The position numbers and the translations under genes are program-made. Of a stretch of DNA of 64,000 nt, positions 25,466 to 34,476 are shown piece after piece; the stretch's first letter is position 1, and each line of letters opens with the position of its first letter. Under the pieces are notes generated by a model. The model had not been told where the DNA came from. It did no database searches and saw only the letters and a list, made by a program, of their open reading frames with translations. The stretch covers positions 1 through 64,000 of the forward strand of contig NZ_JAIQZN010000033.1 in the NCBI RefSeq assembly GCF_023333585.1. Reading direction: 5' to 3'. This DNA comes from Argonema antarcticum A004/B2. Lineage in GTDB: Bacteria > Cyanobacteriota > Cyanobacteriia > Cyanobacteriales > Aerosakkonemataceae.

Positions 25466-26464
25466 ATGACCAACCGCTCACTGCCTCAGAGTCCCTTTGT
25501 GGCGGGGCCGATGATTACCGACCCCCAGTTCTTTGTCGGTCGCTCTTCAGAACTGAACGCCCTTACCGCGCGGATGACAGGTTCTCAACCTGTCAGCATC
25601 AACGTTGTGGGTAAAAAAGGCATCGGAAAATCTTCCCTGCTATATCACTTTTTCCAGACTTACGAACAGCGGGTGGAGAATCCCAAACGTTACGTAGCGA
25701 TTTATCTTGACCTCCTGAATTCCGAGTGCCGGGATGAGATTGGTTTTTATCACGCCGTAGCTCGACAATTGCTAAATCTGCCAAAAGTGCGATCGCAACG
25801 AACCTTAACCAGACCATTTCAAGTTACATCCTTTGAGCGCCAGACCTTTTCCTCAGTGATGGGAGAGTGGAAACGGCAGGGAGTGCTACCCGTACTTTGC
25901 CTGGATGAATTTAGCGCATTGTTCAAGCATCCCAAAGAATTCAGTGATGGATTTTTTGACAACTTGCTTTTTTTGATGAACACCAACGCCTTGATGCTGG
26001 TGGTAGCTTCACAAAGAGAACTAAATTTTTACGGGCATCGATATAAATTGACCTCTTCTTTCTTCAATATGGGTGATGTTCTCAGGTTAGGCAACTTGAC
26101 TGAAGAAGAAGCAAAAGAACTGGTAAGTTTGCCTGCCAGAACGGGTGTTTTAGCTGCCTTGCGTACCGATGAGCAATGGCTAGCTAGAAAGTGGGGTGGA
26201 TGTCATCCTTTCTTATTGCAGTTAGCAGCTAGTTTGTTGTTGCAAGCACGTCAGCAAGAACAGGTTGTCAGTTGGGCAAAAGCTAGATTTGAACAAGAAG
26301 CGCGTGGCATTCCCAAACCGCTTTGGAAAATTACTCCACCCGCCGGTTATTTCGCCAGAAGCGCTAGCGGTATGGCAATTCTCATTCTGGCGGTTTTGGT
26401 TGTCATCAGTGTGCTGAAACAAACTCAAGTATTAGAGTCATTGTGGAAAGCGCTGGGGAAATAG
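25466..26464 (+). CDS. AAA/STAND-like ATPase with C-terminal membrane anchor
   Basis: A 332-residue protein. It has FFVGRSSELNALTARM (about 23-38, typical of the N-terminus of STAND/archaeal-type ATPases), Walker A NVVGKKGIGKSSLLYHFF (about 47-64), Walker B VLPVLCLDEFSALF, sensor-type MLVVASQRELNFYG, and a helical LRLGNLTEEEAKELVSLP followed by GGCHPFLLQLAA. One transmembrane helix lies near the C-terminus (GMAILILAVLVVISVLKQ). In cyanobacteria similar modules occur with effector or sensor domains, but none is fused here. It overlaps the convergent gene by 40 bases. Confidence 0.78.
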   Translation: MTNRSLPQSPFVAGPMITDPQFFVGRSSELNALTARMTGSQPVSINVVGKKGIGKSSLLYHFFQTYEQRVENPKRYVAIYLDLLNSECRDEIGFYHAVARQLLNLPKVRSQRTLTRPFQVTSFERQTFSSVMGEWKRQGVLPVLCLDEFSALFKHPKEFSDGFFDNLLFLMNTNALMLVVASQRELNFYGHRYKLTSSFFNMGDVLRLGNLTEEEAKELVSLPARTGVLAALRTDEQWLARKWGGCHPFLLQLAASLLLQARQQEQVVSWAKARFEQEARGIPKPLWKITPPAGYFARSASGMAILILAVLVVISVLKQTQVLESLWKALGK

Positions 26465-28386
26465 CAATGGCCAAAAACCTGCTCTTGAGCCAACAGCTGG
26501 GTTGCAATTTCGCTATCTACAGGTTTAGAAAATAAGTATCCTTGCCCAAAGTCGCATCCCAACTCTCGCAGTTTCTGTAGTTGAAAAGGCGTTTCTATCC
26601 CTTCTGCCACCAGATCCATACCTCGACTGCGAGCGAGCGTCACAATCGTTTGGACGATTTGTATATCATCTTTATCCACTCCGATGCGACTCACAAAAGA
26701 GCGGTCAATTTTTAACGTATCAATAGGAAACTCGTGCAGGCGACTTAAAGAAGAATAGCCAGTGCCAAAATCATCGATACACAACTTAATACCTAAAGCT
26801 TTTAGCTGTTTGAGAATCTTTTCTTCCCAGCCTAATGTTTCTAAAAGGCAACTTTCCGTAATTTCTAGCTTCAAACAGCATATTGGTATATCAGTCTTCT
26901 CCAAAATTTGTTTTATCCGATTTATTAGCTCCATTTGCTTGAGCTGTACGGCGGAAAAATTCACGTTAATCGCCACAGGAAGTTTGCGAGGAAACTGTTG
27001 CTGCCAAAGGGAGATTTGGTAACAAGCTTCCTGCAAAATCCACCAGCCTAAGTCGTCGATCAATTTAGTTTCTTCAGCTACAGGGATGAATAGATCGGGA
27101 AAAATTAACCCCTTAGACGGATGACGCCAGCGCACCAGTGCTTCAAAGCCGTTCAGTTGCCCCGTAGAAAGTGAGACAATTGGCTGATAATAAAGGCAAA
27201 ATTCCTGAGTATCGATCGCGCCGCGTGACGAGGGTAGGGACTTAATCGCCCGTCGTAAGTCGTTTTCCAGCTGCAAGCGTGCCATCGCAAGTGTTTGCAT
27301 GGCTGGATCGAACACTTCGTAACGACCTTTTCCTTGAGCTTTAGCATGATACATTGCTATATCTGCATCCCTTAGCACATCTTCCGGTCGATCGTACCCA
27401 CTTGTACTGAGGATAATGCCAATGCTGACTTCAGTGAACACTTCATATTCATTTAATTTGAACGGCAGTCTTACTTCCTTTTGGATGCGATCGGCTACTT
27501 TAATTGCTTCATCAATATCTTTAATATCTTCGAGCAAGATGACAAATTCATCTCCTCCAAAACGAGCGACTGTATCTGTGTGACGTAAACAAGCTTGCAG
27601 TTTACGGCTGACGCTTTTAAGCAATTCATCTCCAAGCAAGTGTCCGAGACTATCGTTAACCACTTTGAAGCGATCGAGGTCAATAAATAGCACCGCATAT
27701 AAATAATCTGGGTGTTCCCTAGCAATATGGATAACCTGCTGCAACCGATTCATAAACCAAGCTCGGTTAGGCAAATCTGTAAGTGAATCTTGAAAAGCAA
27801 TACGCCCTAATTTTTCTTCCCTCTCCAACAGCTGAACTTGAGTTTTTTGAAGGTCTTGCAGGGCGTGTGTAAGTTCGGCGGTTCGATCTTTCACCCGTTC
27901 CTCTAAATCCTGCGCCAGCTTCTTCAACCCTGCTTCCGCCCCCATTCGTGCGGCGATTTCCTGCTTGAGAACGAGATTTTGTGCTTCCAATGCCTTAGTC
28001 AAATCTCGCATTTTAAGATGCAGCCTCACTCTAGCTAACACTTCGTCTTGCTGAAACGGCTTAGTGATATAATCCACCGCCCCCAGCGACAGACCTCTTA
28101 CCTTGTTTTCCGAATCGGTAAGAGCCGTCATAAAAATTACAGGTATATCTTTTGTTACCGCCGATGCTTTCAAGCGTTGGCAAGTTTCAAACCCATCTAT
28201 TCCCGGCATCATTATATCCAACAATATAAGATCGGGGGAAACCTCCTGTAGTTTGTCAATAGCACTTTCACCATCGTTAGCCACTAACACTTTAAAACCA
28301 TAACTTTTCAAAAAACTAAATAGCATTTTGAGGTTAGTAGGGTGGTCGTCAACAATTAAAATCAACTCTTGTTTTGCTCCATCCAT
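26425..28386 (-). CDS. response regulator with GGDEF and EAL domains (c-di-GMP turnover)
   Basis: Domains in order: REC (about 8-125; phosphoacceptor Asp in LILLDIMMPGIDGF, Lys in DYITKPFQ), a coiled-coil linker (130-205), GGDEF (205-375) with an intact RFGGDEFVILLEDI active site, and EAL (390-640) with FEALVRWRHP, EITESCLLE and the metal-site IDDFGTGYSSLSRLHEFPID. Both catalytic domains look intact, so the protein could both make and degrade cyclic di-GMP under control of a partner kinase. No cognate kinase is adjacent. Tail-to-tail overlap of 40 bases with the ATPase gene. Confidence 0.93.
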   Translation of the reverse strand: MDGAKQELILIVDDHPTNLKMLFSFLKSYGFKVLVANDGESAIDKLQEVSPDLILLDIMMPGIDGFETCQRLKASAVTKDIPVIFMTALTDSENKVRGLSLGAVDYITKPFQQDEVLARVRLHLKMRDLTKALEAQNLVLKQEIAARMGAEAGLKKLAQDLEERVKDRTAELTHALQDLQKTQVQLLEREEKLGRIAFQDSLTDLPNRAWFMNRLQQVIHIAREHPDYLYAVLFIDLDRFKVVNDSLGHLLGDELLKSVSRKLQACLRHTDTVARFGGDEFVILLEDIKDIDEAIKVADRIQKEVRLPFKLNEYEVFTEVSIGIILSTSGYDRPEDVLRDADIAMYHAKAQGKGRYEVFDPAMQTLAMARLQLENDLRRAIKSLPSSRGAIDTQEFCLYYQPIVSLSTGQLNGFEALVRWRHPSKGLIFPDLFIPVAEETKLIDDLGWWILQEACYQISLWQQQFPRKLPVAINVNFSAVQLKQMELINRIKQILEKTDIPICCLKLEITESCLLETLGWEEKILKQLKALGIKLCIDDFGTGYSSLSRLHEFPIDTLKIDRSFVSRIGVDKDDIQIVQTIVTLARSRGMDLVAEGIETPFQLQKLRELGCDFGQGYLFSKPVDSEIATQLLAQEQVFGHCYFPSAFHNDSNT

Positions 28387-28399
28387 TTGTATTTATCAG

Positions 28400-28560
28400 C
28401 TAAGGTATCACAACTTGTAAATTTTTCAACAATTCATGTGATGTATAGGGTTTGGGCAAAAATATTTTGCTCCCAGCACCCATAAGCTCAGAAATATGAA
28501 AATTAGACCTAACACCGCTGACGGCAATAAGTTTGACCTGGGGAGAATCAGTTCTCCATG
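28400..28560 (-). pseudogene. receiver-domain remnant
   Basis: The minus-strand frame ending at TAG 28400 reads VKLIAVSGVRSNFHISELMG then AGSKIFLPKPYTSHELLKN. This is the last 50 residues of a CheY-type receiver, including the conserved Ser/Thr and Lys positions. Upstream the frame stays open but loses receiver character, and the phospho-Asp part is missing. It lies directly upstream of the REC-GGDEF-EAL gene on the same strand, so it probably derives from a neighbouring two-component gene. Confidence 0.6.
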
Positions 28561-28644
28561 CCCTGAGACTAATTTGTTGGCAATTTCTGATGTAGCATTT
28601 GTGTCCATTGTCTGCGTTGCCGGTAAGTACACTTTAAACTGGTG

Positions 28645-28973
28645 TTAAACCTACAGCTGCAAAGATTTGCAGGACGAATGGTACCACTAAGACGAGGCTT
28701 AGCGGCATTTTTAGGCGGCTTTTGGGAATTCTATGCTCGCTTGTTAGTACTGTCATGGGGGAGTCGTTTGTTTGGATGGTCTCGATAACAACGGTCGCTC
28801 ACCCTTGGTCATACAAAACCGTAGCTAGGAAAATGTTCTACTCTATTATATTGCCTGTTAGTTGTGCCTACCGAAGCAATTCCTACCTTTACACCTATTT
28901 TTATATCCAATATACTTCGATAAAGTTGACGTTGCGATCTTTATTAAGTGCATCCAGAATCGCAAAGTTGCTT
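28645..28973. other. gene-free stretch
   Basis: About 330 bases between the receiver remnant and the SDR gene. I see no ORF with a ribosome binding site, no repeat family member and no strong hairpin. Confidence 0.4.
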
Positions 28974-29756
28974 CTACCCCTGTAGTAGCGACTGCGCCCC
29001 ATCAATCCAAATTTCTGTACCGCTAATGTGACTCGAAGCATCCGAGGCTAGAAATAGCACTAATTGTGCCACCTGCTGTGAAGTTCCCGGTTCGCCGTCA
29101 GTTAAGGGGATCTCTCCTTCTGGAAACTCAACGGGTTCCTTAACCTTATCGAGATTGCGCCGTTCGGTGTTTTCGTCAATCTTGGTTTCGATCGCTCCCG
29201 GACAAATGACATTGACGCGGATGCGGTGTTCGGCAAGTTCCAATGCCACCATTTTTGTAAAGGCAACCTGAGCAGCTTTAGAACATGAATAAGCCGTTGC
29301 ACCAGTATTGCTAAAAATGCGCGTACCGTTAACTGATGAAGTAATAATAACAGAGCCGCCCTGCTTTTTTAGATAAGGCACGGCATATTTAACTGTTAAA
29401 AATGTTCCTTTAAGATTAACGTTTATAGTTTTGTCCCACTCTTCTGGCGTCAATTCTTCTATGGGTGCCCAGACGCCATTGATACCTGCATTCGCAAACA
29501 CAATATCCAGCCGTCCCCACTTATCCGCAATTTGCTGGATTGCTTGTTGCATCATGATCGGCTGGGAAATATCGGCAATTAGAGTCATCGCTTCACCACC
29601 ATTGCTTTTAATTTCGGCAACTGTGCGATCGACTTCTCCTTCATTACGTCCTAACGCTGCAATTTTAGCACCTTCTTTTCCTAGCAACTGTGCTGCCGCC
29701 TTGCCAATTCCCGAACCCGATCCTGTAATCAGCGCCACTTTTCCTGCAAGCTGCAT
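28974..29756 (-). CDS. short-chain dehydrogenase/reductase (SDR)
   Basis: A 260-residue classical SDR: cofactor motif ITGSGSGIGKAAAQLLGKEG (about 10-29), NAG motif FANAGINGVWAP, catalytic Ser in IITSSVNG, and the Tyr-Lys pair in AYSCSKAAQVAFTKM. The C-terminal half has RVNVICPGAIETKI and the common ending SSHISGTEIWIDGAQSLLQG. An NAD(P)H-dependent oxidoreductase of the cytoplasm; the substrate is unknown. The residue after the first strand (AALGRNEGEVD) suggests NADPH preference. Confidence 0.9.
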   Translation of the reverse strand: MQLAGKVALITGSGSGIGKAAAQLLGKEGAKIAALGRNEGEVDRTVAEIKSNGGEAMTLIADISQPIMMQQAIQQIADKWGRLDIVFANAGINGVWAPIEELTPEEWDKTINVNLKGTFLTVKYAVPYLKKQGGSVIITSSVNGTRIFSNTGATAYSCSKAAQVAFTKMVALELAEHRIRVNVICPGAIETKIDENTERRNLDKVKEPVEFPEGEIPLTDGEPGTSQQVAQLVLFLASDASSHISGTEIWIDGAQSLLQG

Positions 29757-30087
29757 ATTATCCTTCCCTGGCCAAAGTTCTAAAAGTTTTCAGCAGTCAT
29801 GTTGCCCAAATCTACCAAAGACTGGCTTTTAGTTCAATAAAATCATAACAAAATTATTTATGGCTCACCCTGAAGGTAGAAGTTTTGAAGCCTATTGCCG
29901 AAAAAATGTATGCAGATTCCAGAAGTAGATATGTATTAGCCCATAGGATAGATGCGTTTCTCTACCTTAATGGAGTAAACCAGAAAATAAGCCAAAACCA
30001 AAAACATTCAACCATTGCCGAAAGATGCCCGAACGTACTTCTACTTCTTCAAACCAAGATCCTAATCACCCTAAAAGAAGAGTACCC

Positions 30088-31122
30088 ATGAATTTAAAGA
30101 CAATGTGGGGACTGCTGAAAGAAACTTTTGATGAATGGAATGAGGATAAAGCCTCACGGTTGGCGGCAGCGTTGGCGTATTATACGGTGTTTTCCTTAGC
30201 ACCGCTGCTGATTATCATAATTGCGATCGCAGGCAGCGTATTTGGAGAAGAAGCCGCCAGAGGGCAGATTGTAGGCCAAATTCAAGGTTTGGTCGGCAGA
30301 AGTGGCGCAGAAGTCATTGAAACGGCGATCGAAAATGCCAATAAACCAGCCACTGGGACTATAGCCTCTATTATTAGCGTCATCGCCTTGGTGTTTGGCG
30401 CGTCTGGCGTATTTGGTCAGCTGCGAGATGCCCTCAATACTATTTGGGAAGTGGCACCAAAACCAGGTATTAACGTCAAAAGCTTTATTCGCCAAAACTT
30501 TTTGTCCTTCTCAATGGTGCTGGGAATCGGCTTTTTATTGCTGGTGTCCCTAGTAGTCAGCGCCGTATTAGCAGGACTTAGTACTTATTTAAGTAATTTG
30601 CTACCCGGTATTGACTTTCTTTGGCAAATCGCCAATTTTGTCATCTCGTTCGGCGTCATTACATTACTGTTCGCGATGATTTACAAATTCTTGCCAGATG
30701 TGAAAATTACCTGGAGTGATGTTTGGATTGGTGCTGCTATCACCTCGCTGCTGTTCACTATCGGCAAGACTTTACTGGGTTTGTATTTAGGAAACGGCAG
30801 TTTTGGATCGACTTACGGTGCAGCTGGGTCACTTGTAGTTATCTTGGCTTGGGTTTACTATGCCGCCCAAATTCTCTTTTTCGGTGCGGAGTTTACTCAA
30901 GTTTATGCAAGAAAATATGGTTCTCAAATCGTCCCCAATAAAAATGCTGTACCCGTCACCGAGTCAGCCCGCGCCCAACAAGGAATGCCTCGCACTAAAG
31001 ATATCGAAGCAGCAGCAGAATCAGACAACAGCAAGCGAGGAAACAGACGGATGTCTAGGCGTTCTGGATTGCCGGGGTTTATGCAACGACTAACTGGGAA
31101 AAGGAAAAATCGATCTCGGTAA
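30088..31122 (+). CDS. YihY/BrkB-type inner-membrane protein
   Basis: A 344-residue polytopic protein with about six hydrophobic spans. It carries the family motifs DKASRLAAALAYYTVFSLAP (near residue 20) and GSTYGAAGSLVVILAWVYYA AQILFFGAEFTQVYA. The family was once misannotated as RNase BN; the function is unresolved. ATG 30088 follows AAAAGAAGAG; an in-frame ATG at 30025 would add a polar head. The last 50 residues are basic and disordered. Confidence 0.88.
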   Translation: MNLKTMWGLLKETFDEWNEDKASRLAAALAYYTVFSLAPLLIIIIAIAGSVFGEEAARGQIVGQIQGLVGRSGAEVIETAIENANKPATGTIASIISVIALVFGASGVFGQLRDALNTIWEVAPKPGINVKSFIRQNFLSFSMVLGIGFLLLVSLVVSAVLAGLSTYLSNLLPGIDFLWQIANFVISFGVITLLFAMIYKFLPDVKITWSDVWIGAAITSLLFTIGKTLLGLYLGNGSFGSTYGAAGSLVVILAWVYYAAQILFFGAEFTQVYARKYGSQIVPNKNAVPVTESARAQQGMPRTKDIEAAAESDNSKRGNRRMSRRSGLPGFMQRLTGKRKNRSR

Positions 31123-31191
31123 CAATCTTGTTTTCAGCAACAAGTGATATCATTTCTGAAAATTATTAGGGTTTTGATTGAGAACTATAGT

Positions 31192-32184
31192 TTAGAGGAC
31201 TTCACGCCTCACTTCTTCAACTTGACCCACTTCAAAAATCAGCGTGATGTGTTGACCCATCTCTTTTTCTACAAATTCTTCTAAAAGCCGCACTTGTTTT
31301 GGTGTCAAAGGTTCGCTACTGCGAACATTCAGGCGGACTTCGGGTGGATTGGTTAACCAGTTGGCATCGCTTTTCATCAGTACCACCCGCTGAAAGGTAA
31401 TCGTTCGGTTTAGTAACGCCCTTTTAAGACTTGCTTCCAGTCGAGCTTGTCGAATCAATTCTACAAAGCTCACGCCCAAGGGAATCACAAGTATGGCTGT
31501 AAAAACTAAAGTCCAAGTAAGAGCTTTACGGGCGCGATGCAATGGAGTGTAGCCTGCTATTAAAAAGGTCAGCATACAAGAAAGAGTAATTCCCAACAAA
31601 TTGGTTAAATACAGAAGTGTTGCACCCAAACTGAGCGACCAATTTCCTTGAGATAAAGCCAAACCAATTACACAAATTGGGGGCATGAGAGCGACAGCGA
31701 TCGCAGTTCCAGCTAGAGTTGCAGAAACTTTGGGCTGAATTTTGGCAAAACCGCTGATTCCCCCGGCAGCAACCGCAATTCCCAAGTCTAGCAAGGTTGG
31801 TTTGGAACGAGCTATAACTTCACTGCCAAATTCCGGCAATCTTACTAAGGAACCTAGCAATACAGCTAACACAATTGCGAGAAAAGTACCTACTGCGATC
31901 GCACTTAATCCTTTGCGAACTAAGACAACATGGCCTTCTAAGGCTCCAAATGCCAATCCGCGAATAGGCAACATTAAAGGAGCAACGATCATAGCTCCAA
32001 TAATCACAGCTACGCTATTAGATAAAAGCCCTAAAGTGGCAATTACGCATGAACCTAAAATCAAGACAAGATAATTAATATCTAAATTTGATTCTTCTAA
32101 TAGCTCTAATTGTATTCGCTCTAAACTTTGCGGCTCGATGTTTCTGGTTTTTAATTTTTTAAAGCTAATATTAATATTTTTCAT
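31192..32184 (-). CDS. DUF389 membrane protein
   Basis: The DUF389 signature is visible in the spans LVLILGSCVIATLGLLSNSV, AVIIGAMIVAPLMLPIRGLA and AALMPPICVIGLALSQGNW-like text. About five or six transmembrane helices are followed by a soluble C-terminal domain. The family has no firm function. ATG 32184 is preferred because AGGAGA lies about 8 bases upstream; the frame extends to 32292 without a ribosome binding site. Length from this start is 330. Confidence 0.88.
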   Translation of the reverse strand: MKNINISFKKLKTRNIEPQSLERIQLELLEESNLDINYLVLILGSCVIATLGLLSNSVAVIIGAMIVAPLMLPIRGLAFGALEGHVVLVRKGLSAIAVGTFLAIVLAVLLGSLVRLPEFGSEVIARSKPTLLDLGIAVAAGGISGFAKIQPKVSATLAGTAIAVALMPPICVIGLALSQGNWSLSLGATLLYLTNLLGITLSCMLTFLIAGYTPLHRARKALTWTLVFTAILVIPLGVSFVELIRQARLEASLKRALLNRTITFQRVVLMKSDANWLTNPPEVRLNVRSSEPLTPKQVRLLEEFVEKEMGQHITLIFEVGQVEEVRREVL

Positions 32185-32386
32185 CAAAATTCTCTCCTGA
32201 TAGCATGAAATGAAAGGTAAATTTATACTATTTTCCTTTTGACCCGATATTATATACCAGTTTCGTCCTCTTTGTAGTGCGATATATAGCATTACCCAGG
32301 AAAATGCGTATTACTAACCTTGGATAGAGTTTAAGCTTTTGAGATTTTACTACAATCAACAAAGTTTTATACCGCAGGGAGATGCC

Positions 32387-32746
32387 ATGAATCTTCAAGA
32401 ATCAACATTAGCAGCGTGGGCGAAGATTCAGGGGATGATTGACGGCCTGATTGTAATGCTGCCAAATATAATGTTGGCCGCGATCGTCTTCGGGCTGTTT
32501 TTTTTCGGGGCAGGGCAAATTAAATTGCTGGTCAAACGCCTGACCCGAAGGCATCGACAGGCTCGCAATCTGGGGTTGGTACTGGGGCGTTTGTCCCAGG
32601 GAGTGGTGATTTTAGTCGGTTTATTTATTGCAGAAAACGATCGGGCAGAAATAGCAGGTGCTAAGTCTATAGCCGCCCTGCATGAGGAAATTGCAGCATT
32701 GCGAGCTGATATTCAAGCTCTTTCCGGTCATAAACAAGAATCTTGA
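32387..32746 (+). CDS. MscS-like N-terminal membrane fragment fused to a short helix
   Basis: Residues 1-80 resemble the N-terminal membrane part of small-conductance mechanosensitive channels: MLPNIMLAAIVFGLFFFGAG, then KLLVKRLTRRHRQARNLGLV, then LGRLSQGVVILVGLFIA. The pore helix TM3 and the beta/alpha vestibule that define MscS are missing. Instead a 37-residue acidic helix (IAALHEEIAALRADIQALSG) ends the protein at 119 residues. ATG 32387 has GGGAG upstream. It could be a decayed mscS gene or a small membrane protein that reuses the module. Confidence 0.6.
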   Translation: MNLQESTLAAWAKIQGMIDGLIVMLPNIMLAAIVFGLFFFGAGQIKLLVKRLTRRHRQARNLGLVLGRLSQGVVILVGLFIAENDRAEIAGAKSIAALHEEIAALRADIQALSGHKQES

Positions 32747-32781
32747 AGACTGTTTCAGATTTTCTATTTGTAGGTAATTGA

Positions 32782-33786
32782 TTATTTTTGCACAGACCAA
32801 ATAGGAAGTTTGTTAACTTGTTCCAGCGTTAAATCTACATAGGTAATGTCCTTTTCCCTGGCAACCGCTTGACCGAAATAACCTTCAACGCCATCATGAG
32901 CGTGAGGGCCGCTGACCTGTGTTGTGTAACGACCTTCCCGAACGGCTTGATTAAAGGGAGAACCAACAGTCCAAGGCCAACGGGACGGGAACACAATGCG
33001 GCCTATATCTTCAGTCCAATCTCGACTGCCTCGCAAGTGGTAGATTCGATCGGATAAGTTGAAGCCTTTATCGCCAGCGAAGACGCCGCCAATGGAGACA
33101 ACTGTAATTTTTGCATTTAACCACTGGTGAAGATAGGGAACTGCCCCCAGCGCAACTTGTGCGCCTCCGCTAGTACCGATGAGAATAATTTTAGAAGGTT
33201 GGGACTGGGGGATGGGATGTACTGCCTCCATGCGATCGATAATAGCGGTGGCAATCCCCTGGTTATAAATAGGGCCGTAGCGATCGTCTGCGGAAATAGC
33301 AAATCGCCAAAGATTGCGGATTTTGATTACTACGTCTGCTATACCTAGCCATCCATCTGCCTGATTGGCAAACCGCCACAGGGGTGCTAGCGGTCTTCTT
33401 CCTCCCAAACTCTCGTTCGCCGCTGAGTAGGGAAAAACATCCCGAACCGCTACACAATTGGAATGCGTTTCTACTAAACGGTTTAAAAATTCTTCTTCCC
33501 CAGGAGTTAATTCATCGGCTGAAAAATCACCCACTCCTGGCAGAAAAACTATATAACAATTAATCTTTGAAGACTTAGTAACAGAACTGGAAATATTGTC
33601 GGATGGCAAGTTCTTGACCTGGTTACTCTTAGAACTTAGACTTTCATATCCTTCATTCACCCACCACACTATAGTTCCCACTGGCGCGAGAGTTCCCCAG
33701 CCAAGAAGTAATAATCCTGCTACAGTCAACAGCTTTAAACTTCCACCTCGAATCCCGATAAGTATCCGCCAGATCATCTGAAGCAT
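32782..33786 (-). CDS. membrane-anchored alpha/beta-hydrolase-like protein
   Basis: A 334-residue protein with an N-terminal membrane helix (LKLLTVAGLLLLGWGTLAPV). A serine-hydrolase-like nucleophile elbow ILIGTSGGAQVALGAV (about 195-210) is preceded by IVFLPGVGDFSADEL. His near the end (GPHAHDGVEGYFG) could complete a triad. Cyanobacterial homologues are annotated as hypothetical or CAAX-unrelated hydrolases. Substrate unknown; most of the protein is probably outside the inner membrane. Confidence 0.65.
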   Translation of the reverse strand: MLQMIWRILIGIRGGSLKLLTVAGLLLLGWGTLAPVGTIVWWVNEGYESLSSKSNQVKNLPSDNISSSVTKSSKINCYIVFLPGVGDFSADELTPGEEEFLNRLVETHSNCVAVRDVFPYSAANESLGGRRPLAPLWRFANQADGWLGIADVVIKIRNLWRFAISADDRYGPIYNQGIATAIIDRMEAVHPIPQSQPSKIILIGTSGGAQVALGAVPYLHQWLNAKITVVSIGGVFAGDKGFNLSDRIYHLRGSRDWTEDIGRIVFPSRWPWTVGSPFNQAVREGRYTTQVSGPHAHDGVEGYFGQAVAREKDITYVDLTLEQVNKLPIWSVQK

Positions 33787-33906
33787 TGAATAATGTTTAA
33801 GCCTCTAAAGAACTTCGCAGTTAGCAGATTAAACTTTGGTTGTGATATTTTACTGAATCAGGATAATATCTAGGTTGTCATCTACCTTAAGGATTAGAGA
33901 TTCTCT

Positions 33907-34476
33907 GTGAGTGATAAAAAGTCAAAATGTGGTTTGGGCAAGACAATCTGGAAAGCATTAGCGTTGAAGGGAGATTTTTACGAAAATGCTCGCAATACTC
34001 CTAAAACTCAACGGCGATCGCTCACGATCGTAATTTTAGCGGCAGTGTCCCATGCTCTGGGTAGTGCAGTTATCTTATTGATTAACAGGGCTACTCTGCC
34101 TATCCTAGTTCTGGCACTTTTGATAGATGGCCTCAGCGTGGTGGGAGGTTACTATTTTTGGACTCTAACCATCTCCAAGATCGGACAGTGGCTAAAACCA
34201 AATCACGTAACTTATAAAGATTTGCTGATTCCTATTGGGTATGCCTATTCTCCCCAATCGCTGAATTTCTTAACGGTGATTCCTTTGTTAGGACGACCGA
34301 TCGAACTGGTGTTATCCGTATGGAGTTTGCTAGCTGTAATTGTTGCCGTTCGTCAAGGTTTAGATATTACCACTCGATCGGCGTGGTTGATTTGTTTGGT
34401 AGGTTGGCCTTTAATTCAAGTCGCAATTGGTTTTGTGCAAGTTTTTGAACAGTATTTAGTTAAGTTGGCCGCTTAA
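33907..34476 (+). CDS. Yip1-domain integral membrane protein
   Basis: A 189-residue protein with a short cytoplasmic N-terminus (LALKGDFYENARNTPKTQRR) and about five transmembrane segments. The LIPIGYAYSPQSLNFLTVIP and SVWSLLAVIVAVRQGLDITT stretches match Yip1/DUF-type membrane proteins. The start is GTG 33907. Function in bacteria is unknown. Its last 17 bases overlap the convergent hydrolase gene. Confidence 0.75.
   Translation: MSDKKSKCGLGKTIWKALALKGDFYENARNTPKTQRRSLTIVILAAVSHALGSAVILLINRATLPILVLALLIDGLSVVGGYYFWTLTISKIGQWLKPNHVTYKDLLIPIGYAYSPQSLNFLTVIPLLGRPIELVLSVWSLLAVIVAVRQGLDITTRSAWLICLVGWPLIQVAIGFVQVFEQYLVKLAA

Noticed and set aside
29885-30091. 68-codon frame before the YihY gene
   Set aside because: No ribosome binding site, no family resemblance, and it overlaps the better-supported start region of YihY.
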